Origin: Bacillota bacterium
Lineage (GTDB): Bacteria > Bacillota > Clostridia > Christensenellales > SZUA-584
Assembly (NCBI GenBank): GCA_023396555.1
Contig: JAEWWC010000235.1
Location: 1 to 53,996, forward strand
Length of the DNA stretch: 53,996 nt
Direction: 5' to 3'
Shown: positions 33,157-43,128 of the stretch, in pieces
How the letters are laid out: each line of letters starts with the position of its first letter
Numbering within the stretch: position 1 is the first letter of the stretch
Translations under genes and position numbers: made by a program
Notes under the pieces: model-generated
Seen by the model: the letters and a program-made list of their open reading frames with translations, nothing else
Told to the model about the DNA's origin: nothing
Database searches by the model: none

Positions 33157-34089
33157 ATGTCATCGCACACGACGGTGCTGCTCCGTGAAACGGTGGGAGC
33201 GCTTAACCTGAAGCCCGGCATGACGGTGGTAGACGGTACACTTGGCGGCGGCGGCCATTCCGAGATGATACTGCAGCAGATATCGCCGGGAGGGCGGCTG
33301 ATCGGTATCGACAAGGACGAATACGCTCATGAACGGGCCGGAGAAAGGCTCAAGTCGTACGGAGCGGAGACCATTTTCGTCCACGATGATTTTCGGAACA
33401 TCAGGTCCATACTTATTGGACTTGATATAGATGGGATAGACGGAGCGGTGCTTGACTTGGGGGTCTCATCGTTCCAGCTGGACCAATGTAACAGGGGGTT
33501 TTCATATAACCTGGATTCAAGGCTTGATATGCGCATGAACATAAAAGATAAAACATGCGCTGCAGACGTGGTCAACAGATACCCGCAGCAAGACCTTGAA
33601 CGGATACTACGGGATTACGGTGAGGAAAGATGGGCCGCACGGATCGCTGAGTTCATTGTGAGGGAACGCGGCGAGCGGCCCATTGAAACCACCGGCCATC
33701 TCGTGGAGGTTATCAAGAAGGCGGTTCCGCGCGGTGCCCGACAGGACGGCCCGCATCCCGCCCGGCGAAGCTTTCAGGCGCTTCGCATCGAAGTCAACGG
33801 TGAACTGGATGCCGTAAGAACGGCTGTGACAGATTTTGCAGCGGTGCTGAACAAAGGCGCGCGGTTCGCCGTTATCACATTCCACTCGCTGGAAGACCGT
33901 ATCGTCAAACAGGAGTTCAAACGACTGGAGAACCCATGCGAATGCCCGCCGGAATTCCCGGTATGCATATGCGGCAAAAAACCGCAGGGCAGGGTGATCA
34001 CTAGAAAACCGGTGCTGCCGTCGGATGAAGAGATAGCCGAAAACAACCGGTCAAGAAGCGCGAAGCTTCGCGTATTTGAAGCATATTAG
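33157..34089 (+). CDS. rsmH: 16S rRNA (cytosine(1402)-N(4))-methyltransferase
   Basis: A 310-residue SAM-dependent enzyme that methylates N4 of C1402 in the decoding centre. The motif VDGTLGGGGHSEMIL (about residues 24-38) binds SAM; DGAVLDLGVSSFQLD, GFSYNLDSRLDMRM and ALRIEVNGELDAV are further family hallmarks, as is the ending SRSAKLRVFEA. Length is normal. It is the second gene of the dcw operon, as usual (formerly mraW). Confidence 0.96.
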   Translation: MSSHTTVLLRETVGALNLKPGMTVVDGTLGGGGHSEMILQQISPGGRLIGIDKDEYAHERAGERLKSYGAETIFVHDDFRNIRSILIGLDIDGIDGAVLDLGVSSFQLDQCNRGFSYNLDSRLDMRMNIKDKTCAADVVNRYPQQDLERILRDYGEERWAARIAEFIVRERGERPIETTGHLVEVIKKAVPRGARQDGPHPARRSFQALRIEVNGELDAVRTAVTDFAAVLNKGARFAVITFHSLEDRIVKQEFKRLENPCECPPEFPVCICGKKPQGRVITRKPVLPSDEEIAENNRSRSAKLRVFEAY

Positions 34090-34103
34090 CAGGGGTTAAG
34101 CGG

Positions 34104-34589
34104 ATGCAGACAGCTCTGAACAAGACAAATGAATTTACCGTCGCCAGACCATCCGCAAAACGAACTGTCAAGATGGACGGCAATGTCGCATATATTAGTA
34201 GCGATTATGTGAGGAAGAATAAGCCTGCCGCGGATGCCCAGACGGCACCCAAAGCGGCGGCGAAAACGGCTGCCAAAGCGGCGGCAAAAACAGCTGTAAA
34301 AAAGGCTGAAAAGCCCCGGACAGGTTTCGTGTCTACGCTCATCGTGTTGTTCGTTGCTTTTGGTGCGCTGGCGGTTCTGGTTTCCCGTTATGCCATGGTG
34401 TGTTCCATCGGCACCCAGAACAACGCGCTAAAAAATGACATCAATGCCGTTCAGGCTCGTATGGATGAATTAAAGCTTCAGATCGAGTTGGACGACGACC
34501 TGCAATATGTGCAGGATACGGCACAGAACGAGATGGATATGACGTACCCGACTCCGGAACAAAAAATACATGTTGATTTGAGCAGCTGA
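34104..34589 (+). CDS. ftsL: FtsL-like septal protein
   Basis: A 161-residue bitopic protein. Residues 1-70 are cytoplasmic with an Ala/Lys-rich repeat stretch (APKAAAKTAAKAAAKTAV). A single membrane helix (TGFVSTLIVLFVAFGALAVLVS, ~72-94) is followed by a coiled coil (NNALKNDINAVQARMDELKL) and a short tail. Topology, size and position between rsmH and the PBP gene identify it as FtsL, which with FtsQ/DivIB and DivIC activates FtsW and the septal PBP. Sequence identity alone would not suffice. Its stop overlaps the PBP start (TGATG). Confidence 0.82.
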   Translation: MQTALNKTNEFTVARPSAKRTVKMDGNVAYISSDYVRKNKPAADAQTAPKAAAKTAAKAAAKTAVKKAEKPRTGFVSTLIVLFVAFGALAVLVSRYAMVCSIGTQNNALKNDINAVQARMDELKLQIELDDDLQYVQDTAQNEMDMTYPTPEQKIHVDLSS

Positions 34590-36760
34590 TGACAGGGAAG
34601 CAACCGACTAAGGGGGGTCGGAAGGAGCGTGGCGGCGTGCCATTGCCTACCCTCAAATCCAAGAAAAGACTGCTGGTTCTCATGACGGCAGTTATTGTGC
34701 TTTTTCTGGGAATCGCCGTGAAGATGGCGATCATCGTCTTTGCGCAGGGGGATTTCCTGCAGGAGAAGGCGCTGATTCAGCAGACAAGGGACCTCGTGGT
34801 GTCCGCAAAACGCGGGAATATTCTGGATTGTAACGGCAACGTGCTGGCCCAGAGCGCCAATGCGGACACCGTGGTGCTGCGGCCATCCGAGATCAAAAAG
34901 GGCAATGTCGATGCCATCGTCAGTGTACTTGCTGAAACGCTCGACATCGACGAGGAAACGGTGAGAGCCAAGGCGACCGATGGCAAGAAGTCCGAGGTGT
35001 GGCTCGCACGGCAGATCGATGATGCCGTAGCCGACCAACTGCGTGAGCTGAATTTGCCGGGGGTATATTTTACTGTGGATGTGAAGCGCTACTATCCGAA
35101 CGGCGCGTTCCTGACACAGACGCTGGGATTTACCTCGGTGGACGGCGCCGGTCTGGAAGGCCTGGAAGCCTATTACGATAAGTATCTGTCCGGTCAAAAT
35201 GGCAAGATTCTATCGGAAGCGGACAATGTAGGACGCGAAATTCCGCTGGGTGAAAAGCAGTATATTGCGCCGGTGGACGGTTATAATCTGGTGCTGACGG
35301 TGGACGAGGTGATCCAGAGCTTTTTAGAAAAAGCGCTGGAGGAAGCCTACGTCCAGCAAAACGCCAAAGGCGTTTGGGGCATCGTAATGGATCCTCAAAG
35401 CGGTGGAGTACTCGCGCTGGGCAGCTACCCGGATTACGATCTGAACGACCCGCCGCGTGACGATATACCAACGCTGACGGAGTTGACACGCAACAAGGTC
35501 ATCACCGACGTCTATGAGCCGGGCTCCACGTTCAAAGCGGTGACGTGCGCCGCTGCGCTGGACTCCGGCAGTATTTCGACGGATACGACGTTTGACTGCG
35601 CGGGTACCTATGCGGTGGACGGCCAGCCCATCAAATGCTGGCGATATCCGCGCTCCCACGGGCATCAGGATCTCTATGAAGCGGTGCAAAACTCGTGCAA
35701 CGTGGCGTTCATGAAGATGGGCCTCGCAATGGGCACAGAAAAGTTCTACGATTATATTTATAAGTTTGGCTTTGGCCAGCAGACCGGCATCGACTTCACC
35801 TCCGACCAGGGCGGTCTCGTCATGGGGGAGAAGTACGTTAAAAACAGTGACCTCGCCCGCATTGCGTTCGGGCAATCTATAGCCGTAACACCACTGCAGC
35901 TGATCTCCTCATTCAGCGCAGTGGTGAACGGCGGTTTTTTATATCAGCCGACACTGGTCAAGGGTTTGACGGACAGTGACGGAAACTATATAGAGAAGTT
36001 TGAACCCAAAGTGATATCGCAGCCCATCACCGCGGAAACGTCCGCCACGATGCGCAGCATACTGGAAAGCGTAGTGGCCAAGGGCAGCGGCAAGAACTGC
36101 TACATCCCCGGTTACCGCATCGGCGGTAAAACGGGTACGGCGCAAAAGTATGATGAGAACCATCAGGTGATGACCGGAAAGCACATCGCTTCGTTCATTG
36201 CGTTCGCGCCCGTGGAAGACCCTAAGCTCGCGATACTGCTGATCGTTGACGAACCCAACGTCGCGGTGGACTTCGGCAGCGTGGTGGCTGCGCCGTATGT
36301 GAAGAACGTGATACTGGAATCACTGCAGTATATGGGCGTATCGCCCAACTATGACGAAGCGCAGGCGCCTGAACAGGTGGAAGTACCGGATCTTTCCGAT
36401 ATGACGGACGCGGAAGCTATCGATGCGCTGGTTGATTTAGGTCTGGATTATCTCGCCGACGGTACGGGCGATGTGGACAGTCAGCTGCCCGCGCCCGGAG
36501 TGAAGGTGGATAAGGGTACATCGGTACTGCTGTATATGTCGGTTAAGAATAATGCCGCCGATCTGGAGGGGCAGGTCTTCGTACCCGATCTTTCAGGACT
36601 GACGGTGATGGAAGCGGCGCAGATGCTGGACGATTATCATCTGGAGCTGAGCATACAGGGCGACAGCGAGGGCAAAGCGTCCTATCAGAACCCGGCTGCC
36701 GGAACCGCGGTCAGTCAGGGCAGTACGGTAATGGTCGAATTCTCCTCTTCGGGAGGCTAG
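34589..36760 (+). CDS. class B penicillin-binding protein with two PASTA domains (FtsI/SpoVD type)
   Basis: A 723-residue septal transpeptidase that cross-links peptidoglycan. A cytoplasmic tail and one membrane helix (LLVLMTAVIVLFLGIAVKMA, ~30-50) precede the pedestal domain. The transpeptidase domain has all three motifs: STFK with nucleophile S313, SCN (S369) and KTGT (K514). Two PASTA repeats end the protein: VEVPDLSDMTDAEAIDALVD and VFVPDLSGLTVMEAAQMLDD. C-terminal PASTA is found in SpoVD and in Clostridia FtsI-like PBPs, so vegetative or sporulation use cannot be told apart. No second PBP gene is present in the cluster, which favours the vegetative role. Confidence 0.93.
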   Translation: MTGKQPTKGGRKERGGVPLPTLKSKKRLLVLMTAVIVLFLGIAVKMAIIVFAQGDFLQEKALIQQTRDLVVSAKRGNILDCNGNVLAQSANADTVVLRPSEIKKGNVDAIVSVLAETLDIDEETVRAKATDGKKSEVWLARQIDDAVADQLRELNLPGVYFTVDVKRYYPNGAFLTQTLGFTSVDGAGLEGLEAYYDKYLSGQNGKILSEADNVGREIPLGEKQYIAPVDGYNLVLTVDEVIQSFLEKALEEAYVQQNAKGVWGIVMDPQSGGVLALGSYPDYDLNDPPRDDIPTLTELTRNKVITDVYEPGSTFKAVTCAAALDSGSISTDTTFDCAGTYAVDGQPIKCWRYPRSHGHQDLYEAVQNSCNVAFMKMGLAMGTEKFYDYIYKFGFGQQTGIDFTSDQGGLVMGEKYVKNSDLARIAFGQSIAVTPLQLISSFSAVVNGGFLYQPTLVKGLTDSDGNYIEKFEPKVISQPITAETSATMRSILESVVAKGSGKNCYIPGYRIGGKTGTAQKYDENHQVMTGKHIASFIAFAPVEDPKLAILLIVDEPNVAVDFGSVVAAPYVKNVILESLQYMGVSPNYDEAQAPEQVEVPDLSDMTDAEAIDALVDLGLDYLADGTGDVDSQLPAPGVKVDKGTSVLLYMSVKNNAADLEGQVFVPDLSGLTVMEAAQMLDDYHLELSIQGDSEGKASYQNPAAGTAVSQGSTVMVEFSSSGG

Positions 36761-36782
36761 CAGTTCCTCCCTAATTTTGTGC

Positions 36783-36811
36783 GTTACATTCTTAGCTAGT
36801 TATGATATAAT
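36783..36811 (+). promoter_or_regulatory. internal dcw promoter ahead of murE
   Basis: GTTACA (36783-36788), 17-base spacer, then TATAAT (36806-36811) with an upstream TG (TGATATAAT). It lies in the 84-base gap before murE, the largest gap in the front half of the cluster. Confidence 0.65.
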
Positions 36812-36844
36812 CCACGAAGAATTGCTTGGTCTGGAGGTATACGA

Positions 36845-38284
36845 TTGAAGATAGCAGACTTGTGCAGCGAAGGCATGCAAGTCTTGGGCGATGATCAGAT
36901 TGATATTTCGAGCGTGACATATGATTCGAGACAGGTGTGCCCCGGCGCGCTCTTTTTCTGCATCAGCGGCTTTAAGACGGACGGACACAAATACGCACCG
37001 AGCGCTGTGGAAAAAGGCGCAGCGGCACTGGTGGTGACTCGATGGCTGGACCTTGACGTCACGCAGATACTGGTAGAGGATGACCGGCGGGCGATGGCGC
37101 TCATATCCCGGGCGTTCTACGGCAAGCCCGACGAAGAGCTCCATATGATCGGTATCACGGGCACCAACGGCAAAACAACCACCACGTATATGATCAAATC
37201 GGTGCTGGAAAATGCGGGCCGCAAGACCGGGCTGATCGGCACTATCGTCAATATGATCGGCTCTAGTACGCTGCACACTGAGCGCACAACGCCGGAGTCG
37301 CCCGACCTGTTCGCATTGCTGCGGCAAATGGCGGACGAGGGCTGCGAGAGCGTGGTCATGGAAGTATCGTCCCACTCTCTCGAACTGGGGCGTGTGGCTG
37401 GAATAATGTACGATGTGGCCGTATTTACCAACCTGACGCAGGACCATCTTGATTTCCACCTGACCTTCGATAATTACCTGAACGCGAAAAAGAAGCTATT
37501 CCTGTCGGCCAAAAGCGTCGCCATGAATCTGGACGACCCGTCGGCCGGACACATCATGGAGGGCATCGACACCGACTGGTGCACATACGGGATCAAGGAG
37601 CAGGCGGACGTATATGCCCGCAATATCGAGATCACGCCACGCGGGGTCACCTATGATATGTGCTCGCGGCAGGGGATGCTGCCCTTGAGCCTGAAGATAC
37701 CCGGTATATTCAGCGTGTATAACTCGCTGTCTGCCGCCACTGCCTGCATGCTGCTGGATATCGGTTTGGAGACTATCAAGACCGGTTTGGAGGCAATGCC
37801 GAGTGTGGCTGGCCGCTTTGAGGTGCTGGAGACGGGCAGCCGCCCATTTACGATGATATTGGATTATGCGCATACACCGGACAGCCTGGAGAACACGCTG
37901 CTGACGGTGCGGGAGTTTGCGCGGGGGCGCATTCTTACCGTATTTGGCTGCGGCGGAGATCGCGACAAGGGAAAGCGGCCCATCATGGGCGAGATCGCCG
38001 GACGGCTCTCCACCTATGTGGTGATCACATCGGATAATCCGCGCACGGAAGAGCCGCTGACGATCATTTCCGAGATCGAAGCCGGAATAAAGAAAACGGA
38101 CTGCGCCTACCGGTGCATTGAGAATCGCCGCGAGGCCATCCGTTACGCTATACACAGCGCGCAGCCGGAAGACATCATCGTGCTGGCCGGTAAGGGGCAC
38201 GAAACATATCAGGAGATTCACGGTGTCAAGTATCCCTTCGACGAGAAGGTCGTCGTTGCGGAGCTGCTGGCCGGAGATAATTGA
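36845..38284 (+). CDS. murE: UDP-N-acetylmuramoyl-L-alanyl-D-glutamate--2,6-diaminopimelate ligase
   Basis: A 479-residue Mur ligase that adds the third residue to the stem peptide. The ATP loop GITGTNGKTTTTYMIK is near residues 99-114. The C-terminal motif DNPRTEEP (about 398-405) is the meso-diaminopimelate specificity motif (Lys-adding enzymes differ), so the wall is predicted to be of mDAP type. The three domains are complete. TTG start, seven bases after GGAGGT. murF does not follow, as it does in most dcw clusters. Confidence 0.94.
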   Translation: MKIADLCSEGMQVLGDDQIDISSVTYDSRQVCPGALFFCISGFKTDGHKYAPSAVEKGAAALVVTRWLDLDVTQILVEDDRRAMALISRAFYGKPDEELHMIGITGTNGKTTTTYMIKSVLENAGRKTGLIGTIVNMIGSSTLHTERTTPESPDLFALLRQMADEGCESVVMEVSSHSLELGRVAGIMYDVAVFTNLTQDHLDFHLTFDNYLNAKKKLFLSAKSVAMNLDDPSAGHIMEGIDTDWCTYGIKEQADVYARNIEITPRGVTYDMCSRQGMLPLSLKIPGIFSVYNSLSAATACMLLDIGLETIKTGLEAMPSVAGRFEVLETGSRPFTMILDYAHTPDSLENTLLTVREFARGRILTVFGCGGDRDKGKRPIMGEIAGRLSTYVVITSDNPRTEEPLTIISEIEAGIKKTDCAYRCIENRREAIRYAIHSAQPEDIIVLAGKGHETYQEIHGVKYPFDEKVVVAELLAGDN

Positions 38285-38325
38285 CCAAATATGGACCAAT
38301 GATGCATACGGGAGATAACACAGCG

Positions 38326-39330
38326 ATGGATATCATTATCTATGCAGTACTTGCGTCGTTTTTCATCGCGCTGGCGGTGGGATATGTCGGCGTGCCGCTG
38401 CTCAAGCGGCTGAAGTTCGGACAGCAGGTTCGTGACGACGGGCCGCAGACCCATCTGTCCAAGGCAGGGACGCCGACGATGGGCGGTATCATCATACTGA
38501 TCGCCTTGTCCGCTGCGACCATACTGTTTGCGTGGGGAAACTATGAATACGTCTGGTTTTCTCTGGGCGTGACTCTGGGTTACGGTCTGATCGGCCTGAT
38601 GGACGATCTGATCATCATCATCAAGAAACGTTCGCTGGGGCTCAAAGCCTATCAGAAGATCATAGGGCAGCTCGGCATCGCTATTATCGTCGCTTTCTTC
38701 GCCTATAACGATCCAGTGATCGGTTCTAAAATCATCGTTCCGTTTTCGGGCGGCATGGAATGGGATCTGGGGGCATGGTATGTGCCGTTCACGGCCTTTG
38801 TGATGGTGGCAATGGTCAATAGCACCAATCTGATCGACGGACTCGACGGGCTGGCGGCTGGCGTGACGATGATCAATACAGCTGCCTACACAGTTATATT
38901 GTTTGGCATGTATTCGCTTTATGTCGCCATCGGGCAGGATCTGGCCGCGTCCGGCATCAGCAACATGATGGTGTTCGCGGCGGCGATGACGGGAGCGTGC
39001 CTCGGATTCCTGCGCTTCAATACGTATCCGGCCAAGGTGTTCATGGGGGATACGGGCTCGCTGGCGTTGGGGGCGGCCATCACGGTAATCGCCATCGTAT
39101 CGCGGCTGCAGTTGCTGCTCATCATTACAGGACTGTTGTTCGTGCTGACGTCGGTATCCGTCATACTGCAGGTGGGTTCCTACAAGCTGCGCGGAGGCAA
39201 ACGCATTTTCAAGATGGCGCCTGTCCATCATCATTTTGAATTAAAGGGTATTCCGGAGACCAAGATCGTCGCGTTTTATATGATGATCACCGTCCTGCTG
39301 TGTCTGGTGGCGATACTGTCGGTCAATTGA
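38326..39330 (+). CDS. mraY: phospho-N-acetylmuramoyl-pentapeptide-transferase
   Basis: A polytopic enzyme of about ten membrane helices that makes lipid I from UDP-MurNAc-pentapeptide and undecaprenyl phosphate. Signatures: KAGTPTMGG, DDLIII, NSTNLIDGLDGLAAG, VFMGDTGSLALG and the final MAPVHHHFELKG (HHH motif). The ATG at 38326 gives 334 residues and the family's usual N-terminus (MDIIIYAVLASF); a TTG at 38281, overlapping the murE stop, would add 15 residues and cannot be excluded. Confidence 0.95.
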   Translation: MDIIIYAVLASFFIALAVGYVGVPLLKRLKFGQQVRDDGPQTHLSKAGTPTMGGIIILIALSAATILFAWGNYEYVWFSLGVTLGYGLIGLMDDLIIIIKKRSLGLKAYQKIIGQLGIAIIVAFFAYNDPVIGSKIIVPFSGGMEWDLGAWYVPFTAFVMVAMVNSTNLIDGLDGLAAGVTMINTAAYTVILFGMYSLYVAIGQDLAASGISNMMVFAAAMTGACLGFLRFNTYPAKVFMGDTGSLALGAAITVIAIVSRLQLLLIITGLLFVLTSVSVILQVGSYKLRGGKRIFKMAPVHHHFELKGIPETKIVAFYMMITVLLCLVAILSVN

Positions 39331-39340
39331 CGGGGGAGAT

Positions 39341-40693
39341 ATGAATTTTCTGGGCAAAAAAGTGATGGTCGTCGGTATGGCAAAAAGCGGGTTGGCGAGC
39401 GCGCGGCTGCTGCTGGACAAGGGCGCACGCGTGGTGCTGTACGACGCCAAAACGGCTGATAAATTTCCAATTGGTGCGTTTGACGAATTTACAGGACGTG
39501 CTGAGCTGGCGCTGGGTGAGGATGCTGACGTCGTCGCAGAAACGGCAGATGCGCTGGTGCTAAGCCCCGGCGTACCGACGAATCTCGGCTTCATCGTGAA
39601 GGCACAGCGCGACGGCAAAAAGGTTATCGGCGAGATCGAACTGGGCTATCTGTACGCGCAGGCCGAGTTCGTAGCCATCACTGGCACCAACGGCAAGACG
39701 ACGACGACTGCACTGACCGGCGAGATATTCAAGAACGCCGGTTTCAACACGTTCGTGCTGGGCAACATCGGCGTGCCTATCGCGGCGGAGGCGGATAGAA
39801 CAAAGAAAGGCGATATCATCGTCGCGGAAACGGCGGCGCTGCAGCTGGAGACCATTGAGAAGTTCGTACCGCACGCCTGTGCGGTGCTCAACATCACAGA
39901 GGACCACCTGAACCGCTATGGTACAATGGAGAACTATACGGCGGCCAAGGAGCGGATATTTGAGAACCAGACGCCGCGGGACTTCTGTGTGCTCAACTAT
40001 GACAACGCCATCACGCGCACAATGGCGGGCAAACAAAAATCAAAGATTATTTGGTTTTCACGGCAAGTTACGCTGGTGGACGGCGTATTTATAGATGAAG
40101 GGGACATCGTGAGCGCCGAGGACGACGGGGATCATGTGATTTGCCGCGCGGACGAGGTGAAGATACCTGGCGCACACAACCTGGAGAACGCGCTCGCGGC
40201 CACGGCGCTGGCACGGTGTTACAACATTCCCGAGCGCGTGATACGGCATACGCTGATGACGTTTCCGGGTGTGGAGCATCGCATCGAGTTCGTGCGTGAG
40301 CTGGACGGCGTGCGCTACATCAACGACTCCAAGGGCACCAACCCTGATGCGACAGAAAAAGCCGCTGCCGCAATGACCCGTCCGACAGTGCTCATTTTGG
40401 GCGGCTATGACAAACAAAACAGTTTTGAATCGTTGATCGCGGGTTTTGGCGGGCAGATACGGGCCATCGTCGCTATCGGTGATACCCAGCAAAAGATATT
40501 GAGCGACGCGCGCAAGGCCGGCTATGCCAATATACATACAGCGGGCGGTTTTGATGAGGCGGTGCGCAAATGCCGGGAACTGGCGCAGGAAGGCTGGAAT
40601 GTTCTGCTGTCGCCGGCGTGCGCAAGCTATGACATGTTTGATGATTTTGAACAGAGAGGACGGGTGTTCAAGGAGATCGTCAATTCATTCTAG
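39341..40693 (+). CDS. murD: UDP-N-acetylmuramoylalanine--D-glutamate ligase
   Basis: A 450-residue Mur ligase that adds D-glutamate. The N-terminal Rossmann-like domain begins KKVMVVGMAKSGLASARLLL; the ATP loop is AITGTNGKTTTTALTG (about residues 113-128); YINDSKGTNPDATEKAA and LSPACASYDMFDDFEQRG are family marks of the C-terminal domain. SD GGGGGAGAT. It sits between mraY and ftsW in the usual order. Confidence 0.95.
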   Translation: MNFLGKKVMVVGMAKSGLASARLLLDKGARVVLYDAKTADKFPIGAFDEFTGRAELALGEDADVVAETADALVLSPGVPTNLGFIVKAQRDGKKVIGEIELGYLYAQAEFVAITGTNGKTTTTALTGEIFKNAGFNTFVLGNIGVPIAAEADRTKKGDIIVAETAALQLETIEKFVPHACAVLNITEDHLNRYGTMENYTAAKERIFENQTPRDFCVLNYDNAITRTMAGKQKSKIIWFSRQVTLVDGVFIDEGDIVSAEDDGDHVICRADEVKIPGAHNLENALAATALARCYNIPERVIRHTLMTFPGVEHRIEFVRELDGVRYINDSKGTNPDATEKAAAAMTRPTVLILGGYDKQNSFESLIAGFGGQIRAIVAIGDTQQKILSDARKAGYANIHTAGGFDEAVRKCRELAQEGWNVLLSPACASYDMFDDFEQRGRVFKEIVNSF

Positions 40694-40702
40694 GGGGTTA
40701 CC

Positions 40703-41809
40703 ATGGTCAAACGCTCCTTTGACTATACGCTTCTTGTCCTCACAATCGTGCTGGTACTATTCGGTATCGTGATGGTTTTCAGCGCCAGCTTTTATTCGGC
40801 GGAGAACAGTGCCAATACCAACCATGACGGCTATTATTATTTCTGGAAGCAGGTGAGCGGAGCGGCGATCGGCCTTGTAGCCATGATTGCGGCGATGTTT
40901 TTTGATTATAATAAATTCTTAAAGCTGCGCTTTATCATAATGGGTATTGGTCTGGTGCTGATGGTGCTGGTGTTCGTGCCTGGCATCGGAATATCCGTCA
41001 ACGGTTCACGACGCTGGGTCAACCTGTATTTTCTTGATCTGCAGTCCGTCGAGGTATTGAAGTTCGCGATCATCGTGTTCATGTCGGCGGGTATCTCCAT
41101 TAATCAGGATAAGATGCGCCAGTTCAAATATGGTATGCTGCCATATCTGATACTGCTGATGATCGCCGCGGTGCTGCTGTACTTCCAGCCCAACTTCAGC
41201 GCGGTGGTGACACTGGCGCTGATGATGTTCGTGATGATGCTGGTGGGCGGAGCTAACCTGCTCCATTTCGGCATTATGGGCGGGCTCGGCATCGCCGGGG
41301 GCGCGGTGGCCATGGTGGCGACCGACTACCGCATGGACAGGATATTCGCTTTTCTGGATCCGTGGGCGCATGCGTCGGATGAGAGCTATCAGCTGATACA
41401 GTCGCTGTACTCCATCGGCTCCGGGGGGCTGTTTGGATTAGGGCTCGGCAACTCACGGCAGAAGTTTCTGTACCTGCCGTACAGCGAGTCCGACTGCATA
41501 TTCGCCATCATCGTGGAGGAGCTCGGATACATCGGCGGTTTGCTTGTGCTGATCGTGTTTGGTCTGCTGATATGGCGCGGTGTCAGGATCGCGCTGCGCG
41601 CGCCCAACACGTTCGGCATGATGCTGGCTACCGGCATCACGGCTCTGATCGCCATTCAGGTGTTCATCAACATCGGCGTGGTCACCGGTATGGTTCCCCC
41701 TACCGGCGTCGTGCTGCCGTTCATCAGTGCGGGGCGCACGTCGCTGATCATGTTTATGGGCTGCATCGGCGTGCTGCTCAACATATCGAGGCAGACGCGC
41801 GCCGCCTGA
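40703..41809 (+). CDS. ftsW: septal peptidoglycan polymerase FtsW
   Basis: A 368-residue SEDS-family glycosyltransferase with about ten membrane helices, polymerising lipid II at the septum with its cognate class B PBP. Marks: the first helix YTLLVLTIVLVLFGIVMVFS, INGSRRW-type motif VNGSRRWVNL, the PNFSAVV segment, YLPYSESDCIFAIIVEELGY (with the catalytic-loop Asp) and the final GRTSLIMFMGCIGVLLNI. Family-level distinction from SpoVE or RodA rests on location in the dcw cluster. Confidence 0.93.
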   Translation: MVKRSFDYTLLVLTIVLVLFGIVMVFSASFYSAENSANTNHDGYYYFWKQVSGAAIGLVAMIAAMFFDYNKFLKLRFIIMGIGLVLMVLVFVPGIGISVNGSRRWVNLYFLDLQSVEVLKFAIIVFMSAGISINQDKMRQFKYGMLPYLILLMIAAVLLYFQPNFSAVVTLALMMFVMMLVGGANLLHFGIMGGLGIAGGAVAMVATDYRMDRIFAFLDPWAHASDESYQLIQSLYSIGSGGLFGLGLGNSRQKFLYLPYSESDCIFAIIVEELGYIGGLLVLIVFGLLIWRGVRIALRAPNTFGMMLATGITALIAIQVFINIGVVTGMVPPTGVVLPFISAGRTSLIMFMGCIGVLLNISRQTRAA

Positions 41810-41869
41810 GTACACATCTTGGATGAACCTGCATAAAATATCATATGTATTGATATGCGGGGGTCCAAC

Positions 41870-43123
41870 ATGGCGAAACTGATAATTAACGGGGGAGCGC
41901 GGCTTGAGGGCGAGCTGAACGTTCAGGGCGCAAAAAACGCGGCGCTTCCGGTCCTTGCAGCTGCACTGCTGACTGAGGAGCCCGTGATCGTATATAACTG
42001 GCCGGCTATTTCGGATGTGTACAATATGCTCTCGATACTGGAGCATATCGGTGCGCATGTGGAGTACGAAAAAGACAGGCTGGTCATTGATACGCGGCGG
42101 GCGCAGCGTTGGGAAATGCCCGACAAACTGGCAAAAGAAATTCGTTCTTCTATATTTATGATGGGGCCCATACTGGCGCGTTTCCGCATGGCCCGCTTCA
42201 CGTATCCGGGTGGGTGCGAGATCGGCAGCCGTCCCATCGATCTGCACCTGCGCGGCCTGAAAAGCCTGGGGGTGAACGTCACCGAGGCAGGCGGGCACAT
42301 CATGTGCGAAGGACGCCGTTTGAAGGGCGGCGATGTGCATCTGGATTATCCGAGCGTGGGCGCGACGGAAAACCTGATGATGGCCGCGTCACTGGCGCCC
42401 GGCAAAACGGTGATCCATAATGCCGCGCGCGAACCGGAGATCGTGGAACTGCAGCATGTCATCAACCAGATGGGCGGTGACATTATAGGCGCGGGCACCA
42501 GCACGATACTGATTGAGGGCAAGGAGCGGCTGAACGGCTTTGCGTACAAATGCATCCCCGACCGGATCGTGGCGGGAACATTCATGGTGGCCGCCGTCGT
42601 CACAAACGGCAAGATCACCGTCAGGAACGTGGTGCCGGAGCACCTGTTCGCGACCGCCGCCAAGCTTCGCGAAGCGGGAGCGCTGATCAGGGTATACGAC
42701 GATGCAGTAACTGTTGAGGCGCAGGGGCGGCCCCGGGAGATGCACCTGATAGAGACAGGCCCGTATCCGAGCTTCCCAACAGATATGCAGGCGCAGATGT
42801 GTACCGCCGCCAGCATTGCAAAGGGAACCAGCATCATCGTGGAGAGTGTTTTTGATAATCGATTCAAACACGTGGGCGAGCTGCTGCGGATGGGCGCCAA
42901 TATAGTGACCAAGAACAACGTGGCTGTAATCAAGGGCGTCGAAAAACTGCACGGCGCAGAGGTCAAATCCATGGATCTGCGCGGTGGTGCAGCGCTGGTG
43001 CTGGCCGGGCTGTGCGCCGAAGGAACGACGATCGTGGATCAGGCGCGCATCATCGACCGGGGTTATGAGACATTTGAATCGGACCTCAGAATGTTGGGGG
43101 CCGACATCAGGAGGGAGGATTAG
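41870..43123 (+). CDS. murA: UDP-N-acetylglucosamine 1-carboxyvinyltransferase
   Basis: A 417-residue EPSP-synthase-fold enzyme that transfers enolpyruvate from PEP to UDP-GlcNAc, the first committed step of peptidoglycan synthesis. NVQGAKNAALPVLAAALL (about 17-34) holds the catalytic Lys-Asn pair; GGCEIGSRPIDLHL carries the active-site Cys (C116), whose presence predicts fosfomycin sensitivity of the enzyme. FPTDMQAQ is also conserved. The ATG at 41870 follows GGGGG by seven bases; an ATG at 41855 would add five residues. It takes the place normally held by murG-murC. Confidence 0.94.
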   Translation: MAKLIINGGARLEGELNVQGAKNAALPVLAAALLTEEPVIVYNWPAISDVYNMLSILEHIGAHVEYEKDRLVIDTRRAQRWEMPDKLAKEIRSSIFMMGPILARFRMARFTYPGGCEIGSRPIDLHLRGLKSLGVNVTEAGGHIMCEGRRLKGGDVHLDYPSVGATENLMMAASLAPGKTVIHNAAREPEIVELQHVINQMGGDIIGAGTSTILIEGKERLNGFAYKCIPDRIVAGTFMVAAVVTNGKITVRNVVPEHLFATAAKLREAGALIRVYDDAVTVEAQGRPREMHLIETGPYPSFPTDMQAQMCTAASIAKGTSIIVESVFDNRFKHVGELLRMGANIVTKNNVAVIKGVEKLHGAEVKSMDLRGGAALVLAGLCAEGTTIVDQARIIDRGYETFESDLRMLGADIRRED

Positions 43124-43128
43124 GCTGT

